This document shows, piece after piece, positions 22,853-34,560 of a DNA stretch of 64,000 nucleotides. The notes beneath the pieces are model-generated. The model saw nothing but the letters and a program-made list of their open reading frames with translations. It was not told the origin of the DNA and did no database searches. Position 1 is the first letter of the stretch; the number at the start of each line of letters is the position of its first letter. This stretch comes from Pteria penguin (taxonomy: Eukaryota; Mollusca; Bivalvia; Pterioida; Pteriidae): positions 60,451,739 through 60,515,738 of the forward strand of contig CM068584.1 of assembly GCA_035048485.1 (NCBI GenBank), given 5' to 3'. Made by a program: the position numbers and the translations under genes.

Positions 22853-23161
22853 ATGGAGATGGCAATGTTAGTAGCAATGTTTTGCTGTTTGTTTCAGGGA
22901 GCAAACAGCAAGGATCCTGAAGCTCTGCCACTGAATGTGCACACGTGCACCTTTTCTAATGTAGTAATGAACTGTCAGTGGAAGGGAAACCAGAATGTAG
23001 GACCCGTACTGTATCAGCCAGACAGACCGCTCTATGGTGTTCACACCATCTTATTTCAACGCTTTCAATATATGAATATAATTGATCTGGTAAAGAACGC
23101 CCCAGACCTTGTGTCTGTATATCGGGAGGAGACGTACAGTGTTCCAATGCGTAGAGGCTAA
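22853..23161 (+). CDS. Candidate small secreted protein (102 residues)
   Basis: It starts MEMAMLVAMFCCLFQGANSK, a good signal peptide, followed by a mature part with a Cys pair (HTCTFSNVVMNCQWKG) and a segment NIIDLVKNAPDLVSVYRE that loosely recalls a leucine-rich repeat. It ends at a TAG-free TAA at 23159. It could be a complete short gene or the first exon of a longer one; a GT inside the frame cannot be excluded as a donor. Family not recognised. Confidence 0.4.
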   Translation: MEMAMLVAMFCCLFQGANSKDPEALPLNVHTCTFSNVVMNCQWKGNQNVGPVLYQPDRPLYGVHTILFQRFQYMNIIDLVKNAPDLVSVYREETYSVPMRRG

Positions 23162-23562
23162 ATATCAACGGCTTAAGGACACATTTTATAATCCAGATCT
23201 ATAACGGTGTAAAAGGCGTGTATACAAAAACAAACCTGTAACTGGGTTAGAAATCGAAAGTAGGTACTTTATCGAACCAGTCATGGTTTAATACCCAGTG
23301 GCAGAGACTGAGCAATCTGAAGGCGGGAGGGGGGGGGGGGGGGTTGACACAACTATATATTTAAACGCTATCCAATGTCAAAGGCACTGCTTGTACGGGT
23401 ACCGGTTTGTACTGGTCCGATGCCAGTAATGGATAAGAGGAATTATTTTTTAATTTTATTTAATTGGTCTATTATGGAGAAATAATTTATGTTGTCAATA
23501 TTGACTCAAACAATAAGTGTCCACGAAATGACGAATGCATTTGACCATGATCATGATGACGA

Positions 23563-23731
23563 GGGCAGACTTGGTGTAGTGGTTAAACACTTGGCTTGTG
23601 GTATGGACGCCCAGGTTCGACTCCCGTATTGCGCCACTAAATGTTTAAGAGGTTGGTAATCTCCTGCTTCCATGTCCCGATATAACTGCAATATTGTTGA
23701 AAGTGACATAAAATCTCATGCAACCAACCAA
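23563..23731 (+). mobile_element. SINE family B, full copy
   Basis: tRNA-like head GGGCAGACTTGGTGTAGTGG with B box GGTTCGACTCC near 23614, then the body (gtcccgatataactgcaata, gaaagtgacataaa) and an aaccaacca tail. Other copies: 25211, 39289, 39615, 46285 (tail), 49850. The body and tail differ from family A. Confidence 0.85.
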
Positions 23732-24420
23732 TGGAGGGTCAAAATTGTCTATATACAATGCTCCAGTATCGGAAGGTGATTCGCCGGGGCCCTTCGCCCG
23801 ATACAGTGATTCATTTTTGTGTCAAGGCGGCTTCAACACCAACATAATGTAAGTAGGCGTCCACTTCAAAAGTACTCCAGCAACACCCCTAGCATTTCAC
23901 CGAATTATAAACCCACATACTATTTTAAAATATGACGAATACATTAATAATGATGATCATATGTGACCTAAAAAGATCAGTTATAGCACCTTTCATACAC
24001 TTACATATAGCCTTAATTTCTAGTACATACTAACATAGATCAACCGGCAGTTAAAAATAAAGAAAGAAAAGGCAAAACAATTATGATTCATTTGTGCTTT
24101 ATATTGAGTTCATTAATGACATGCATGTTCTAATTAACAAATTTGGGCAAATTTATTTCACTCAAATGTAGCAAATATCCATACATTTTAATTTAATAAA
24201 CACATAATAGTATAATTATACATAGGTACTAATAATCTTACATGAATTATGACATGTATATATATATATATATACATGTTAATATAAATAATTTCATCCC
24301 ATATATACATTGCACAATTTGTGAAACATTGTAATCAAAACACATGTACTTCCTATGTCTTGTAACATGAAATCCTTCAAATAATATTGATACATGTCGC
24401 TTCCATTTTGAGTATAAAGG
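23732..24420. other. No recognisable gene
   Basis: AT-rich intergenic sequence with a TA run near 24258-24273. Confidence 0.4.
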
Positions 24421-24845
24421 CATCATACAATACTACCCACTACAGGACATCAAGGGCATAGGGACACCATAACCCTCATCATGCAGTACCACCCACTATA
24501 GGACATCAAGGGCCTAGGGACACCATCTCTCTCAACATACAATACCGCCCACTACAGGACATCAACGGTCTAGGGACACCATCTCCCTCATCATGCAATA
24601 CCACCCACTACAGGACATCAACGGCCTAGGGACACCATCTCCCTCATCATACAGTACCACCCACTACAGGACATCAATGGCCTAGGGACACCATCTCCCT
24701 CATCATACAATACCACCCACTACAGGACATCAACGGCCTAGGGACACCATCTCCCTCATCATACAATACCGCCCACTACAGGACAACAACGGCCTAGGGA
24801 CACCATCTCCCTCATCATACAGTACCACCCACCACCCACTATTTC
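24421..24845. repeat. Minisatellite, about 7.5 units of 56 bp
   Basis: Units begin catcatacaataccacccac and hold ggacatcaacggcctaggga. Starts at 24421, 24477 and every 56 bp thereafter. Units are very similar, so the array is probably unstable in length. 56 is not a multiple of 3 and no long frame crosses it. Confidence 0.95.
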
Positions 24846-25210
24846 AGTTGTTGGGAATAGGAATGCATCAGCTTTGGAATATGACAAGTTTTTTATGGCT
24901 GATGTTGCAAGGATTTGTCCCTCTACCATTAACACATCGTTGAAGAAAGTCATTCCAGTATTTAGGTTCTGAGCAGACCTGAAAGATTAAAAGAAATCAA
25001 CTGTAAATACCACTAAAAATGTCTACTGTTTGTACATTTACCACTTTTACCGTGTTTGTTTGTGATAACTATTTGTTTATATATATCAAATACCTTTTAT
25101 AAGATATTGATATTCAAATTCCTTTGCATTTCAAAATTATCACTTACTCATTCTCCAGTAACTCTCTGACCTTTGAGTTTGTGATAAAATCCCTTATACA
25201 AAGATAGTAC

Positions 25211-25265
25211 CCATAGGGTTACACCAACCTCTTAAACATAGTGGCGCAACCCGGGGAGCGAACCG
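25211..25265 (-). mobile_element. SINE family B fragment
   Basis: accaacctcttaaacatagtggcgcaacccgg matches the head/body junction of family B in reverse orientation. The rest is absent. Confidence 0.7.
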
Positions 25266-25339
25266 CCGACTAAGGTCACGATCAGCTAAACGCGTGAATA
25301 ACTGGGTCTCCACGAAGGGTCACCACCGGTATTATAAGC

Positions 25340-26352
25340 TTTGTATTGTTCGTAACGTCGTCGTACGAATTGTCTTTGTATGAATTGTCTTGTTCACGAG
25401 TATTCTTCATTTAAAGTTCTACACGTTTTCCTTCGTACTGCTTAGAAGAGAATTAAGATTGGGTATCGTATCGGTCTGGTGTGGTGGCAGCGGTTAAAAG
25501 GATATAACGAACATTGTGGTTTGTCATATACGTGTATAAACCACAACACAAGTCCGTCTCCGCTCTCACAACCAAGTCAGAGGTAACTCGATCCGAGCGT
25601 TGCGGTTTGTGACCAGAATAGTCACTGTGGACCCGTCTAAAGTTTCAAATAATTAAGCACCACACAAGCCAAGTAACACAATGGCTACTGTCCGTGCTCC
25701 TAAGCAACGGAGCCTCACAAAGAACGAGACAATCACATCTTTCGAAAGTTGGCGACAAAATCTGGTATACACGTTATCATTAGACAATAACTTTGCCCCC
25801 TTCCTCATAAGTGGTACACAATGGGAATAGAAAACAAGACTCGACTCACCGGGGCTTTGTGGATGACAGTGAGGAGGTGCCAGAACCTTGGCGCCGCACT
25901 AAAGAGCAAAAAGTTAACATGATCATTGATCAATGCTGACTTACCTAAACTCATTAAACAATGCTATGGAACAGAGCTTCGCTCAGGACACTTGCGTCTC
26001 TTCGCCTTGAAATATCACAAATAACACTTTAATTGATGAGCTACAATCTCCTGAAGACGCAAAGGTAATGCGTACTTTCGCAACCACTTACAATAGAAAT
26101 AAAACCGCTCTGAGAACAGGCAATGGCTCACCATTTTGCCCCATATGGAAAGCTGCTGGCCGCCCCAGTAAACATTTCTTGAGTAAATGTACATACCTAC
26201 CAACCGAGGACAAAAAGTATCTCATGAAAGCTAGACAAATCTCTGAGGTCTATGATTTGTCTGCAGTGGATACAAACTTGAAACCGAACAAATACCCTCT
26301 AATCCTTCTATTACCAAGTGCTAGTCATGTGCAGATTGAACAATCCCCTTAG
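25340..26352 (+). pseudogene. LTR retrotransposon leader and gag remnant
   Basis: An ATG at 25681 opens [20 protein letters not shown], then [18 protein letters not shown], with a stop at about 25830. Decayed sequence follows to a nucleocapsid-like part at 26068-26350, with FCPIWKAAGRPSKHFLSKCT, where a Trp stands at an expected zinc-ligand Cys. The pattern is that of gag from an invertebrate LTR element. The upstream 25340-25490 text with tggtgtggtggcagcggtta may be an LTR end plus primer site. No pol follows directly, so this is a solo gag fragment. Confidence 0.65.
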
Positions 26353-26389
26353 CTATATGTGTTCCATAATCATGACACCGTCAATCGAC

Positions 26390-27020
26390 TCAGGTACCAC
26401 GGGCAATATGATGCACTAATGTGCCCACTACCTTGGTATCCGAATAAGCAAGGGAACTCCTCAACTGCCTATTCGCATCTTGTACTCTCTCAATCCTGAG
26501 AAACGCCTCATCTCTCATCAACCGCCTCTCAGCATATTGTCTCTCCATCCCGACAAACGCCTGCTCTCTCCTCAACCGCCTCCTTGCATCGTATCCTCTC
26601 TCCATCCTGACAGATGTCTCATCTCTCCTCAACCGCCTCTTGGCACCCTATCCTTTATCCATCCTGACAAAGGTCTGACTCTCTCCTCAACCGCCTTTTC
26701 GCACCGTATCCTCCTTTCATCCTGACAAACGTCTGATCTCTCCTAAACCGCCTCTTGTCATCCTATCCTCCTTCCATCCTGACAAAAGTCTGATCTCTCC
26801 TCAACCACCTTTCGGCATCCTATTCTCCCTTATCTCCCCTCAACCACCTCTTTGCATCCTATCCTTTCTCCATCCTGACAAAGGTCTGATCTCTCCTCAA
26901 CTGTCTCTTGACATCCTATCTTCTCTTATCTCTCCTCAACCGCCTCTTGGCATCCTATCCTCTCTCCATCCTGACAAACGTCTGATCTCTCCTCAACCGC
27001 CTCCTGGCATCGTATCCTCC
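26390..27020 (-). repeat. 57-bp tandem repeat encoding 19-residue charged units
   Basis: About ten units of mostly 57 bp (starts near 26571, 26628, 26686, 26743), some shortened. On the reverse strand each unit reads as 19 residues of the style RRLRRDEAFVRMERGYDA, open across 26390-26632 but with TAG replacing the Tyr codon in several units nearer 27020. The multiple-of-3 period and conserved reading suggest a once-translated charged helical repeat, now decaying. The N-terminal part was not found. Confidence 0.75.
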
Positions 27021-27429
27021 TTAAAAATGGTACGAAACAACGCAATGGTCAATTATTGGTTGAATGTTTCAAGAAACAATTGTCCAATAACTTGCTCAAT
27101 GTTACCACATCGGTGACATACCAATAACGGTGACTGTATGTAGCCCTTAATAACAGCAAATAATGACAAAGTTCGCAATTTAGCTTTACTGGCTGATGTT
27201 ATTTAGACGGATGAAGAAATCAGAAGATAATTGCTGTTCGTCGCTTTGTCATAAAAAAATGGAAAAGAAATTAAAACGTGTACATTTTTACTTGGGATAT
27301 GTCAACGCTAAGGTCGACTTATATTATCCTTCGCCATTGCGGTGTTTTCGTTGCCAATAGTTTGAATACATGCAGAAATAAGAAAACATTTGATCATGTT
27401 TTGAGGAATTCGGCGAACACTCAGCCCAC

Positions 27430-28130
27430 TGCTCATCTTGCTAACAATAGATCTGCGCTCAACCATGAATCTTTTGTTATTCAGGCGATCAATGAGCCTT
27501 TGTCGAAAGGTTGATAGAAAAGTTTTAGCAAATTCCTGACGTGAGTCCGCTGACTGTCGGTACAGAATAATGAAAAGAAAAGTCTTATCTTAGATTTAAG
27601 ACATGTCAATAAGCATCTGTGGAAATAAAAACAAAAATGAATTTCATATAAAAGGAATTTTACTTTTTCAAACTTTATCTTCACTCCGTATATCATGACA
27701 TTGATATTTATGAAAAGCATACGGAATTTGTAGGATTTTCATGGAAAATTGGAGACGTTGAGAGGTACTTTAGATTTCTAATTGTTGGCTTACGTTCTGT
27801 CCGTTATATTTTCACCACACTTACTGGGCGTTTAGCCAAAAAGTGGCGTGAAAGTGCTCATGTACCTAGACGATGGTCTTCGTACTCATTCAGATTTCAA
27901 CAAGTGTCAAGATATGGCATTACGAACAAGATTTTATTTGTAGCGTATGTATAGTAGATCATGGATGTCATACTGTAGTGTATGCTAGCGATGCCAGTAG
28001 CATTGTCTACGCTGGTTATGAACTTCAGATACCGTGTGGCATAGCTCGTGGAATGTGGGATGAGGATGAGAAAAGGTTTAGTTCCACCTGGAGAGAACTG
28101 ACGTTTTACGTGTTTGCTTTCGATGTGTAG
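27430..28130 (+). pseudogene. DIRS/Ngaro-type reverse transcriptase-RNase H remnant
   Basis: Readable blocks in order: FVIQAINEPLSKG (27470s), LDLRHVNKHLWK (about 27590), HDIDIYEKHTEFVGFSWKIG (27695-27755), YIFTTLTGRLAKKWRES, then MYLDDGLRTHSDFNKCQDMA (27860-27920) with an intact catalytic YLDD. An RNase H-like stretch follows, ASDASSIVYAGYELQ...GIARGMWDEDEKRFSSTWRE. This is the RT lineage of tyrosine-recombinase retrotransposons. Internal deletions, stops and frame changes make it dead. SGNH hydrolases at 18.5 and 21.5 kb could be from the same class of element, but nothing connects them physically. Confidence 0.8.
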
Positions 28131-28137
28131 ATTTTAG

Positions 28138-30140
28138 AACAAGAGGCCCAAGTGGGCCTATATCGCTCACCTGAGTACCTAGATGATCAGTCATGCATGA
28201 AGGAAGAATTCATTTATTTTTGCATTAATGTGACTAAGTCAACACAGATGTGGAAAATATGTCAAATTTTATTTCAAGCTAGAATAAAAAACAACTTTTT
28301 TGCACATCCATTCATTTGATTTTGTCTCTGCAAGAAGTCATTCAGGGCAACAAGTTAGTCATTTTCTTTAGGTGGGGCCTTTTGTTGACTGATTTCAAGT
28401 CTGGGTCATGAACAACAATTGTTTCAAATATTGTCCAGATCTAACTTAAAATTGCCTAATTTCATATGTTGAGTGTTGAGAAACATCTAAAAACTTATTT
28501 AGATGTGTAAAGAAATGAAAAAAAAATTTCTCCATATTTCAATTACCAAGTGGTATATGTACCATTGTGAGAACTGCTTTTTAGACATGGTGGCATTATC
28601 TGTTAACCAATTTGGATGAAATTTACCAAATTGATAGAGGACCTTTAGTACTTCATGTATTCCATGTTTCATTAAAATCTTTCATGTGGTATAACAGCAG
28701 ACGTGAAAAATGTGATTGAATTGTTCCTACACACCCTCATTTGGAAGTCTTAAAAAATTCATAGAAAATCCAAAAATTGAGATATTGACAAAATTCTTTC
28801 AAAGTAACAATCCTTACCATAATTATGATCACAATAGTCCATAAGAAATCATCATTATCAATTAACTAGGAAATATGACACTTTTTTCTGCATTGAATCA
28901 CCAAGTCCAAAGAAATGTCGAACAAAAAAATCTAAAATTTGATTTTGGAAGGGAACCAAAATGACAATAGGTCTTCACTCATCCCTCTAGATCATTTCTA
29001 TACATTCTGTTTGTCTCTGTATACAGCCCGTATGAAAAAGAATATTGTTAAAGGAGGGAACTCTTTTGTGACCTACTTTTGACTATGGTGGCGCCACCTG
29101 TAAGGAGGTCTGGACGAAAACAACAGAATTTGAAGAGGATCATAAGTGACTTATTTCTACCAAGATTTATTAAAATCCTTCAAACAGTTTTGTAGAAAAA
29201 GTTGAAAATGTGAAAATTGGCCAATCCCCCCCACCCCCCCCCTTTTTTTTTTTTTGGACGTCTTAAACGTAAAATTCCTAATTTCATATGTTGAATGTTG
29301 AGAAACATCTAAAACCTTATTTAGATGTGTAAAAAAAAAAAAATTTGACCACAGCTGGATTTGAACCGCTACTCTCCATATTTCAATTACCAAGTGGTAT
29401 ATGTACCATTGTGAGACCTACTTTTTAGACATGGTGGCATTATCTGTTAACCAATTTGGATGAAATTTACCAAATTGATAGAGGACTTTTAGTACTTCAA
29501 GTATTCCATGTTTCATTAAAATCTTTCATGTGGTTTTGTAGAAAAAGTTGAAAATGTGAAAAATGGCCACCCCCCCCCTTTTTTTTTTGGAAGTCTTAAA
29601 AAATTCATAAAAAATCCAAAAATTGAAATAACGACAACATTCTTTCACAATAATATTCCTTATAACAATTATGATCAAAATAGTCATTAAGAAATCATCA
29701 ATATCAATTAACTGAAAAAACATGACACTTTTCTTCATTGAAATGACTAAGTCCAGAAACACGTCAAAAAAGCGTAAATTTCTATTTGACAGATCTTAAC
29801 CCGAACACAATTTTTAATAACCCATCTTTATAGATTGTTGAAATGCAATTAGTTTCCCCATTTATGTACTGGTTCTGGAGAAGAAGATGTTTGAAGAGGG
29901 GTACCCTTTTGGGCACTTTTGGTCCCGCCCTGGATCCACCCCTGAGGGAATCTGGATCCCGAACATAATTTTAGTAGGGGACCTTGAGTACATCATTTAC
30001 ACAAAGTTTGATCCAAATCTGCAATGTAGTTCCAGAGAAGAAGTCGAAAATGTGAAAAAGTTAACGACGGACGACGACGACGACGACGGACGGCGCACTA
30101 TGACTATAGCTCACTTGAGCCTTTGGCTCAGGTGAGCTAA
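28138..30140. mobile_element. 2-kb non-coding repeat element with related ends
   Basis: It begins gaggcccaagtgggcctata tcgctcacctgag and ends with gacgacgacgacgacgacgg followed by gctcacttgagcctttggctc aggtgagctaaa. The two ends are imperfect inverted repeats around a tcacctgag core. No protein coding is convincing. The same end sequence recurs at 47838-47880. This matches a common mollusc repeat style, class unknown. Confidence 0.65.
28445..29780 (+). repeat. Internal direct duplication of about 500 bp, offset about 828 bp
   Basis: aatttcatatgttgagtgtt through ccaatttggatgaaatttac and ggaagtcttaaaaaattcat (28445-28940) recurs at 29275-29780 with substitutions and the insertion of about 35 bp (gaccacagctggatttgaac). 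It lies inside the 2-kb element. C/T homopolymer tracts sit at 29226-29256 and 29570-29588. Confidence 0.85.
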
Positions 30141-30149
30141 AAACAAGTT

Positions 30150-31489
30150 TACAATGGTTTACAAGTAATCAGAGTGTAGCAAGTAATGCAAAGAGGGAAG
30201 CATGAAGTCACATTTACAAGATATTGGTTTCGAGATATTTAAACATTGTTTAGCAAACAATACATCTCTGTATACAGAGTGGATTTATTTACATTTCCGG
30301 GCCTTCAGACAAGATATATTAGATTTACCTGACTCATAAGCTGCGGAAATCGGGCTCGTTGCATATTATATCGAAAGACACTAATTCAATGAAAAATGTA
30401 GGCGCGTTCCAATGGGTTGCCGGTAAGTGATGTTCTAACAGCTAAGGCCCTCCGGGTTGCGATATATCTGGCATCGTTGTTGGAAAGGTGGGGTCTGCGG
30501 TATTAGCTATGCTCATCTCATCATATGTATTCCGTCGCCTACAGAACCGTGTTTAGCGAAAAGGGTATTCGAAGGAGCCAAGGTTCCAATCAACAAGAAA
30601 GAACCAATTACGCCGGACTCCCCCCCCCCCCCTTTTTTTTAAGATGTGCAATAAACTACATGGAGGGAATGCATATAATCAGTGTACTTTTATATGCTGG
30701 TCTCTAAAGAATTTCTATTAGAAAATGTGATTTGAGAATTTTCATTGAGAAAAGTAAAACTGACATTTACAGGGATGGTAGCTAGGTTATAATATCTAGG
30801 TCGAATTGGAAGGTATGTCCAGTTCTGAACCTCCAACGGTTCAGTTCAGTTTTGACGATAATTTTAAAAGTTCCCTAAAAGGTATTAAGCTTTCGTTTTG
30901 CGTACAGTTAAAAGCCTCTTGTGTACGGAAGGATGCGGGGATTATTTATAGATGCGTTTTCTCCTTTGGTAGAAAACATTCAGAATAACGGCTTGCATAG
31001 TTTACGTTCTGCAGCCAATATGGCAAATAAGTTAATGAAAATTGTATCTGTACTGTCCCATGGATAGGCTGCAGTAGAAGGAGGTTTCGGTCTTGATAAA
31101 AAAAAAAGAGGTAGAAAACATTTCCCTGAAAACATTGAAAACACAGCGAATAATTTGTGACCACGTACAAAGTGTGGGAGGCATTCATAATGTAGTAATT
31201 AGTAAAGAGTTGGTGGTTGGAGTAAAACTATCAAGGCAGCGATATGAACGTTAAAATATATATTTAATTAGGGATTGATTTGGTGTATGTAGAGAGCACA
31301 TTATTTACAGGGTCCTTCTAATTTATACATAATTATAGTCACATATATCTACTTCACGGTTAATATATACTACAATAATAATAACACACTTCTAGTTTTC
31401 ATATCAAAGTGAAAGTGAAGCGTATTAATAGCATTTGATTACTTACTGACGGACATTTCACTCCTTTGATATACACAGCCACGTTTTTC
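30150..31489. other. No recognisable gene
   Basis: Open frames at 30457-30642 and 30806-30988 have no recognisable features; a C12T8 tract is near 30620-30640. LHSLRSAAN near 30995-31020 faintly recalls a tyrosine-recombinase box but is too short to call. Confidence 0.35.
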
Positions 31490-31745
31490 CGGGAATAAAC
31501 CCGCTCGACTACTGACCGATAGGTCCCGGTTCAAGCCTCCTGGTAGTCATGCCGGTGTCTGTCCTTCGGATGAGACAGTAAAAACCATTGTCCCGTGTCG
31601 CCATAGACGTGGCACGCTAAATATCCTCTCTTCTTCGGATGCGCCTATTGCAAAGGTCAAAATTTCTGTAACCTGCATCAGTCAGATGCCGTCACCATAT
31701 ATGTGAAATATTCGTTGTGTGACGTAAAGCAACAAACAAACAAAC
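31490..31745 (+). mobile_element. SINE family A, diverged copy
   Basis: A degenerate tRNA head with ggttcaagcctcc, then the family body (gatgagacagtaaaaacc, gtggcacgctaaatatcc, gcatcagtcagatgccgtca) and a CAAA tail. Confidence 0.8.
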
Positions 31746-32042
31746 AATATATGTGTAGTTTGAGTTGTTTTTAATAATGAAGAGTAACTTTTTGAAAATA
31801 CTGTCATCAGATGATTTTGAATGTCTGGTCATATTTTGACTGTAAATATCAATTGTGGTGACATTTCTTTAAATATTCTTTAATATTAATAATATATATT
31901 CCTTGTTAAATTGTTTGGAAATTGTGTATACTGCAAGACGCAAATGTCCTTTTCCATACTGATTTGGTTTTGAGAACATTTAACCACTTGGCTTAATGTT
32001 TGCGTTAAGATTTATTATAATATTCTCATTAATATAGATTAA
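31746..32042. other. AT-rich spacer, nothing recognised
   Basis: No coding or repeat feature that I can name. Confidence 0.4.
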
Positions 32043-32255
32043 ATGGGACGTCACTCATTAGAAAATAAAAGAAGACAAAAGAAACTGAAAAGAAGAACAA
32101 AAAACAAAAAAAGACTTGGAAAGGCAAATAATGAAACTTTTGCAGATTATGATGATAATGTTAGTGAAAAATCAGAGGAATTCAGTTCTTGCCGTTCAGA
32201 AAGATCTGACAATGACGTCAATGAAAATTTAACTTTTATTGAAAAAGAAATATAA
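32043..32255 (+). CDS. Small basic-acidic ORF, possible gene fragment
   Basis: MGRHSLENKRRQKKLKRRTK starts a very basic segment resembling a nuclear localisation signal, then an acidic-Ser region (DDNVSEKSEEFSSC). After the stop at 32253 similar charged coding-style sequence (KRKSDYVTAKDLFSTEDRD) continues in frame to about 32360, suggesting a decayed longer gene. Family not recognised. The ORF at 33207-33584 on the same strand might be its C-terminal part. Confidence 0.35.
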   Translation: MGRHSLENKRRQKKLKRRTKNKKRLGKANNETFADYDDNVSEKSEEFSSCRSERSDNDVNENLTFIEKEI

Positions 32256-33206
32256 AAAGAAAGGAAAAAAGATGTACACATAGAACCAGTCAAAAGAAAG
32301 TCAGACTATGTGACAGCAAAAGATCTTTTCTCTACAGAGGACAGAGATGTAGTCAAATAAAAAAAGAGCTAGAAGATGAGAAATATAAAAAGAAAATAAT
32401 GTTTGGCATTTACAAATTATTGTGTGCATTTGGTAAAGTGTTATAGAGATAAATTAGATCATCGTAAATTCTGTAAGAAAGAAATATAAGATGAATCATT
32501 TTCTTTTGACCTTGGATTGAGAAAAAAACAGACTTTGGATATTTAATTTAGGTAATTTTTAAGGGAAAAAAGATGGGGGGGGGGGGGTGATTATTACTAA
32601 CTTCTTCTTCTTCCACCTCAACAAAGTTAAGTTGATAATATTGTTGCATAGCTATAATTGTACTGATCAGAGATGCTCTGAGCAGATGAATATGGTTCTT
32701 ATTCTATTTGTAGATTGGAAATCGAATACAGTAGAGTCATAACCAAACTAGAGTACAGATATTGCTCATATTCATGTTTGAATTATTATTTACTTTCACG
32801 ATTGTATGAAATTTTTAATTTTATGTAGTATTTTCCTGTTTTAAACCGTTTGTTCCTTAAGTTTATGCATTTTTATGTACTGAGGAAAATAACTTCAACT
32901 AAAGTTTTCTCTGATGCAGATATTCTGAAAGTTTTATACATGTCTAAGAAGAGTGCACCTATCATTGAATAGGATTGGCAAAGAAGCTCTGTTTTTGAAT
33001 GCATGAAGTCTTCATGCCATGTTCTTTTACAGATGATTATGAATTTTTGAAAAAAAAAAAAACAAAACATACTCACATATATATCCAAACCTTTCAGACC
33101 TGATAATTTCATGTATGCCAAAGTCATTTAAAAATGTCCAACAGCATTTTTTGGAGGAGAAGTGTATGGATCATATCAATCATGACATAAACGTTCATCA
33201 TATGTA

Positions 33207-33584
33207 ATGGCCTGCTGGCCCTCTAACAATGGACACATTTTAGGGGAAGTTGGCATTGGTGACCTCATCCCAGGAGTTACACAATATCTTATTGAGCATA
33301 ATGTTATAGTAGAAAATGAAAGTAGAGTTCATTTATTTGCCAAAGTATTGTGGCTTATGCCCCTCCCTAACAGGTACAGATACCATTGTGGAAAGCCTGT
33401 AGAAGTATGGACAAGAAACTTATATGATGTATTTGGAGAATCTGTATTTATTCCTGTTCAGCGCCTAAATTGTAAATACATCTGTGCAAATGGTAAACTT
33501 TACAATAAAAATGTTTCATATATGTGTCCTTCCATTAAGGGTATCAATATATGTCAGTGCAATAGTTTTGTTAAATTTATGTAA
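33207..33584 (+). CDS. Unrecognised ORF, probable transposon-borne C-terminal domain
   Basis: The 125-residue frame reads GVTQYLIEHNVIVENESRVH, LFAKVLWLMPLPNRYRYHCG, KPVEVWTRNLYDVFG and SVFIPVQRLNCKYI. The pattern of an aromatic-rich beta domain ending in FIPVQRL is one I associate with uncharacterised mobile-element proteins of invertebrates, but I cannot name it. ATG choice is uncertain because coding style begins around NNGHILG. No introns evident. Confidence 0.4.
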   Translation: MACWPSNNGHILGEVGIGDLIPGVTQYLIEHNVIVENESRVHLFAKVLWLMPLPNRYRYHCGKPVEVWTRNLYDVFGESVFIPVQRLNCKYICANGKLYNKNVSYMCPSIKGINICQCNSFVKFM

Positions 33585-33830
33585 TACATTCTTATTTCCC
33601 ATTGTATGTCTGTCTGGAAACCATGGTCATGTCATCCCTTGTAATTCTGTGCCGTTTGATTGGGCCATTATTGTGTTATATATCATTACACGGGATCATA
33701 CAGTAATAAAACAATTAAAAAAATTAAACTTTATTTATTGTACAACGATTAAGAAACAAGTTAACAACTTATATAAATCTTGCTCGTTGGCACAAATCTT
33801 GTCGTTTTTGTTCATGAAGTAATAAATTGT

Positions 33831-34560
33831 CGTGCCAGTTAGCTTTTTCATAGAAGGATGTTTCTCTATGCCAGTTTTTGTCAATTTATTGGGTCTTTTT
33901 GTCTAGTATTTCAGTAGTGAGGTCATAGTGGAATAGTGTTTCGTCCTGTGCCAGTAAGCTATATCTTCATGGACGGATGGTTAACTATGCCAGTTATGTC
34001 AATTTATTGGGTCTTTTTGTATTGTATTTCAATGGTGAGGTCATAGTGGAATAGTGTTTTGCCCTGTGTCAATTAGCTATAGCTTTCATGGAAGGATGTT
34101 TCATTATGCCAGTTTTGTCAATTTATTGGGTCTTTTTGTAACGTATTTCAGTAATGAGGTCACAGTGGAATAGTGTTTCGTCCTGTGCCAGTTAGCTATA
34201 GCTTTCATGGACGGATGTTGCACTATGCCAGTTTTGTCAATTTATTGGGTCTTTTTGTCTTGTATTTCAATAGTGAGGACATAGTGGAATAGTGTTTCGT
34301 CCTGTGCCAGTTAGCTATAGCTTTTATTGCAGGATGTTTCACTAAGCCAGTTCTGTCAATTAATTGGGTCTTTTTGTATCGTATTTCAATAGTGGGGTCA
34401 TAGTGGAATAGTGTCTCATCCTGTGTCAGTTAGCTATAGCGTTCATAGAATGATGTTTCGCTATGCCAGTTTTGTCAAATGAAATGGTCTTTTTGTGTAT
34501 TGCATTTCAAGTTAGGTCATGGTATGATAGTATTTTCCAAAATATGTCCAGAAGGTTTTC
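33831..34560 (+). repeat. Tandem array, about six units of 117-119 bp
   Basis: gtgccagttagctatagctt marks unit starts at 33831, 33948, 34066, 34185, 34304 and 34423. Each unit also carries gtcaatttattgggtctttt and gaggtcatagtggaatagtg. Units differ by a few per cent and the last decays after 34480. AT-rich, non-coding; satellite-like. Confidence 0.95.

Noticed and set aside
24421..24845. CRISPR-like array of regular repeats
   Set aside because: Units are contiguous without spacers and the genome is eukaryotic; it is a 56-bp minisatellite.
30995..31070. Tyrosine recombinase of a Ngaro element (LHSLRSAAN)
   Set aside because: Only a nine-residue resemblance, no second catalytic block and stops follow.
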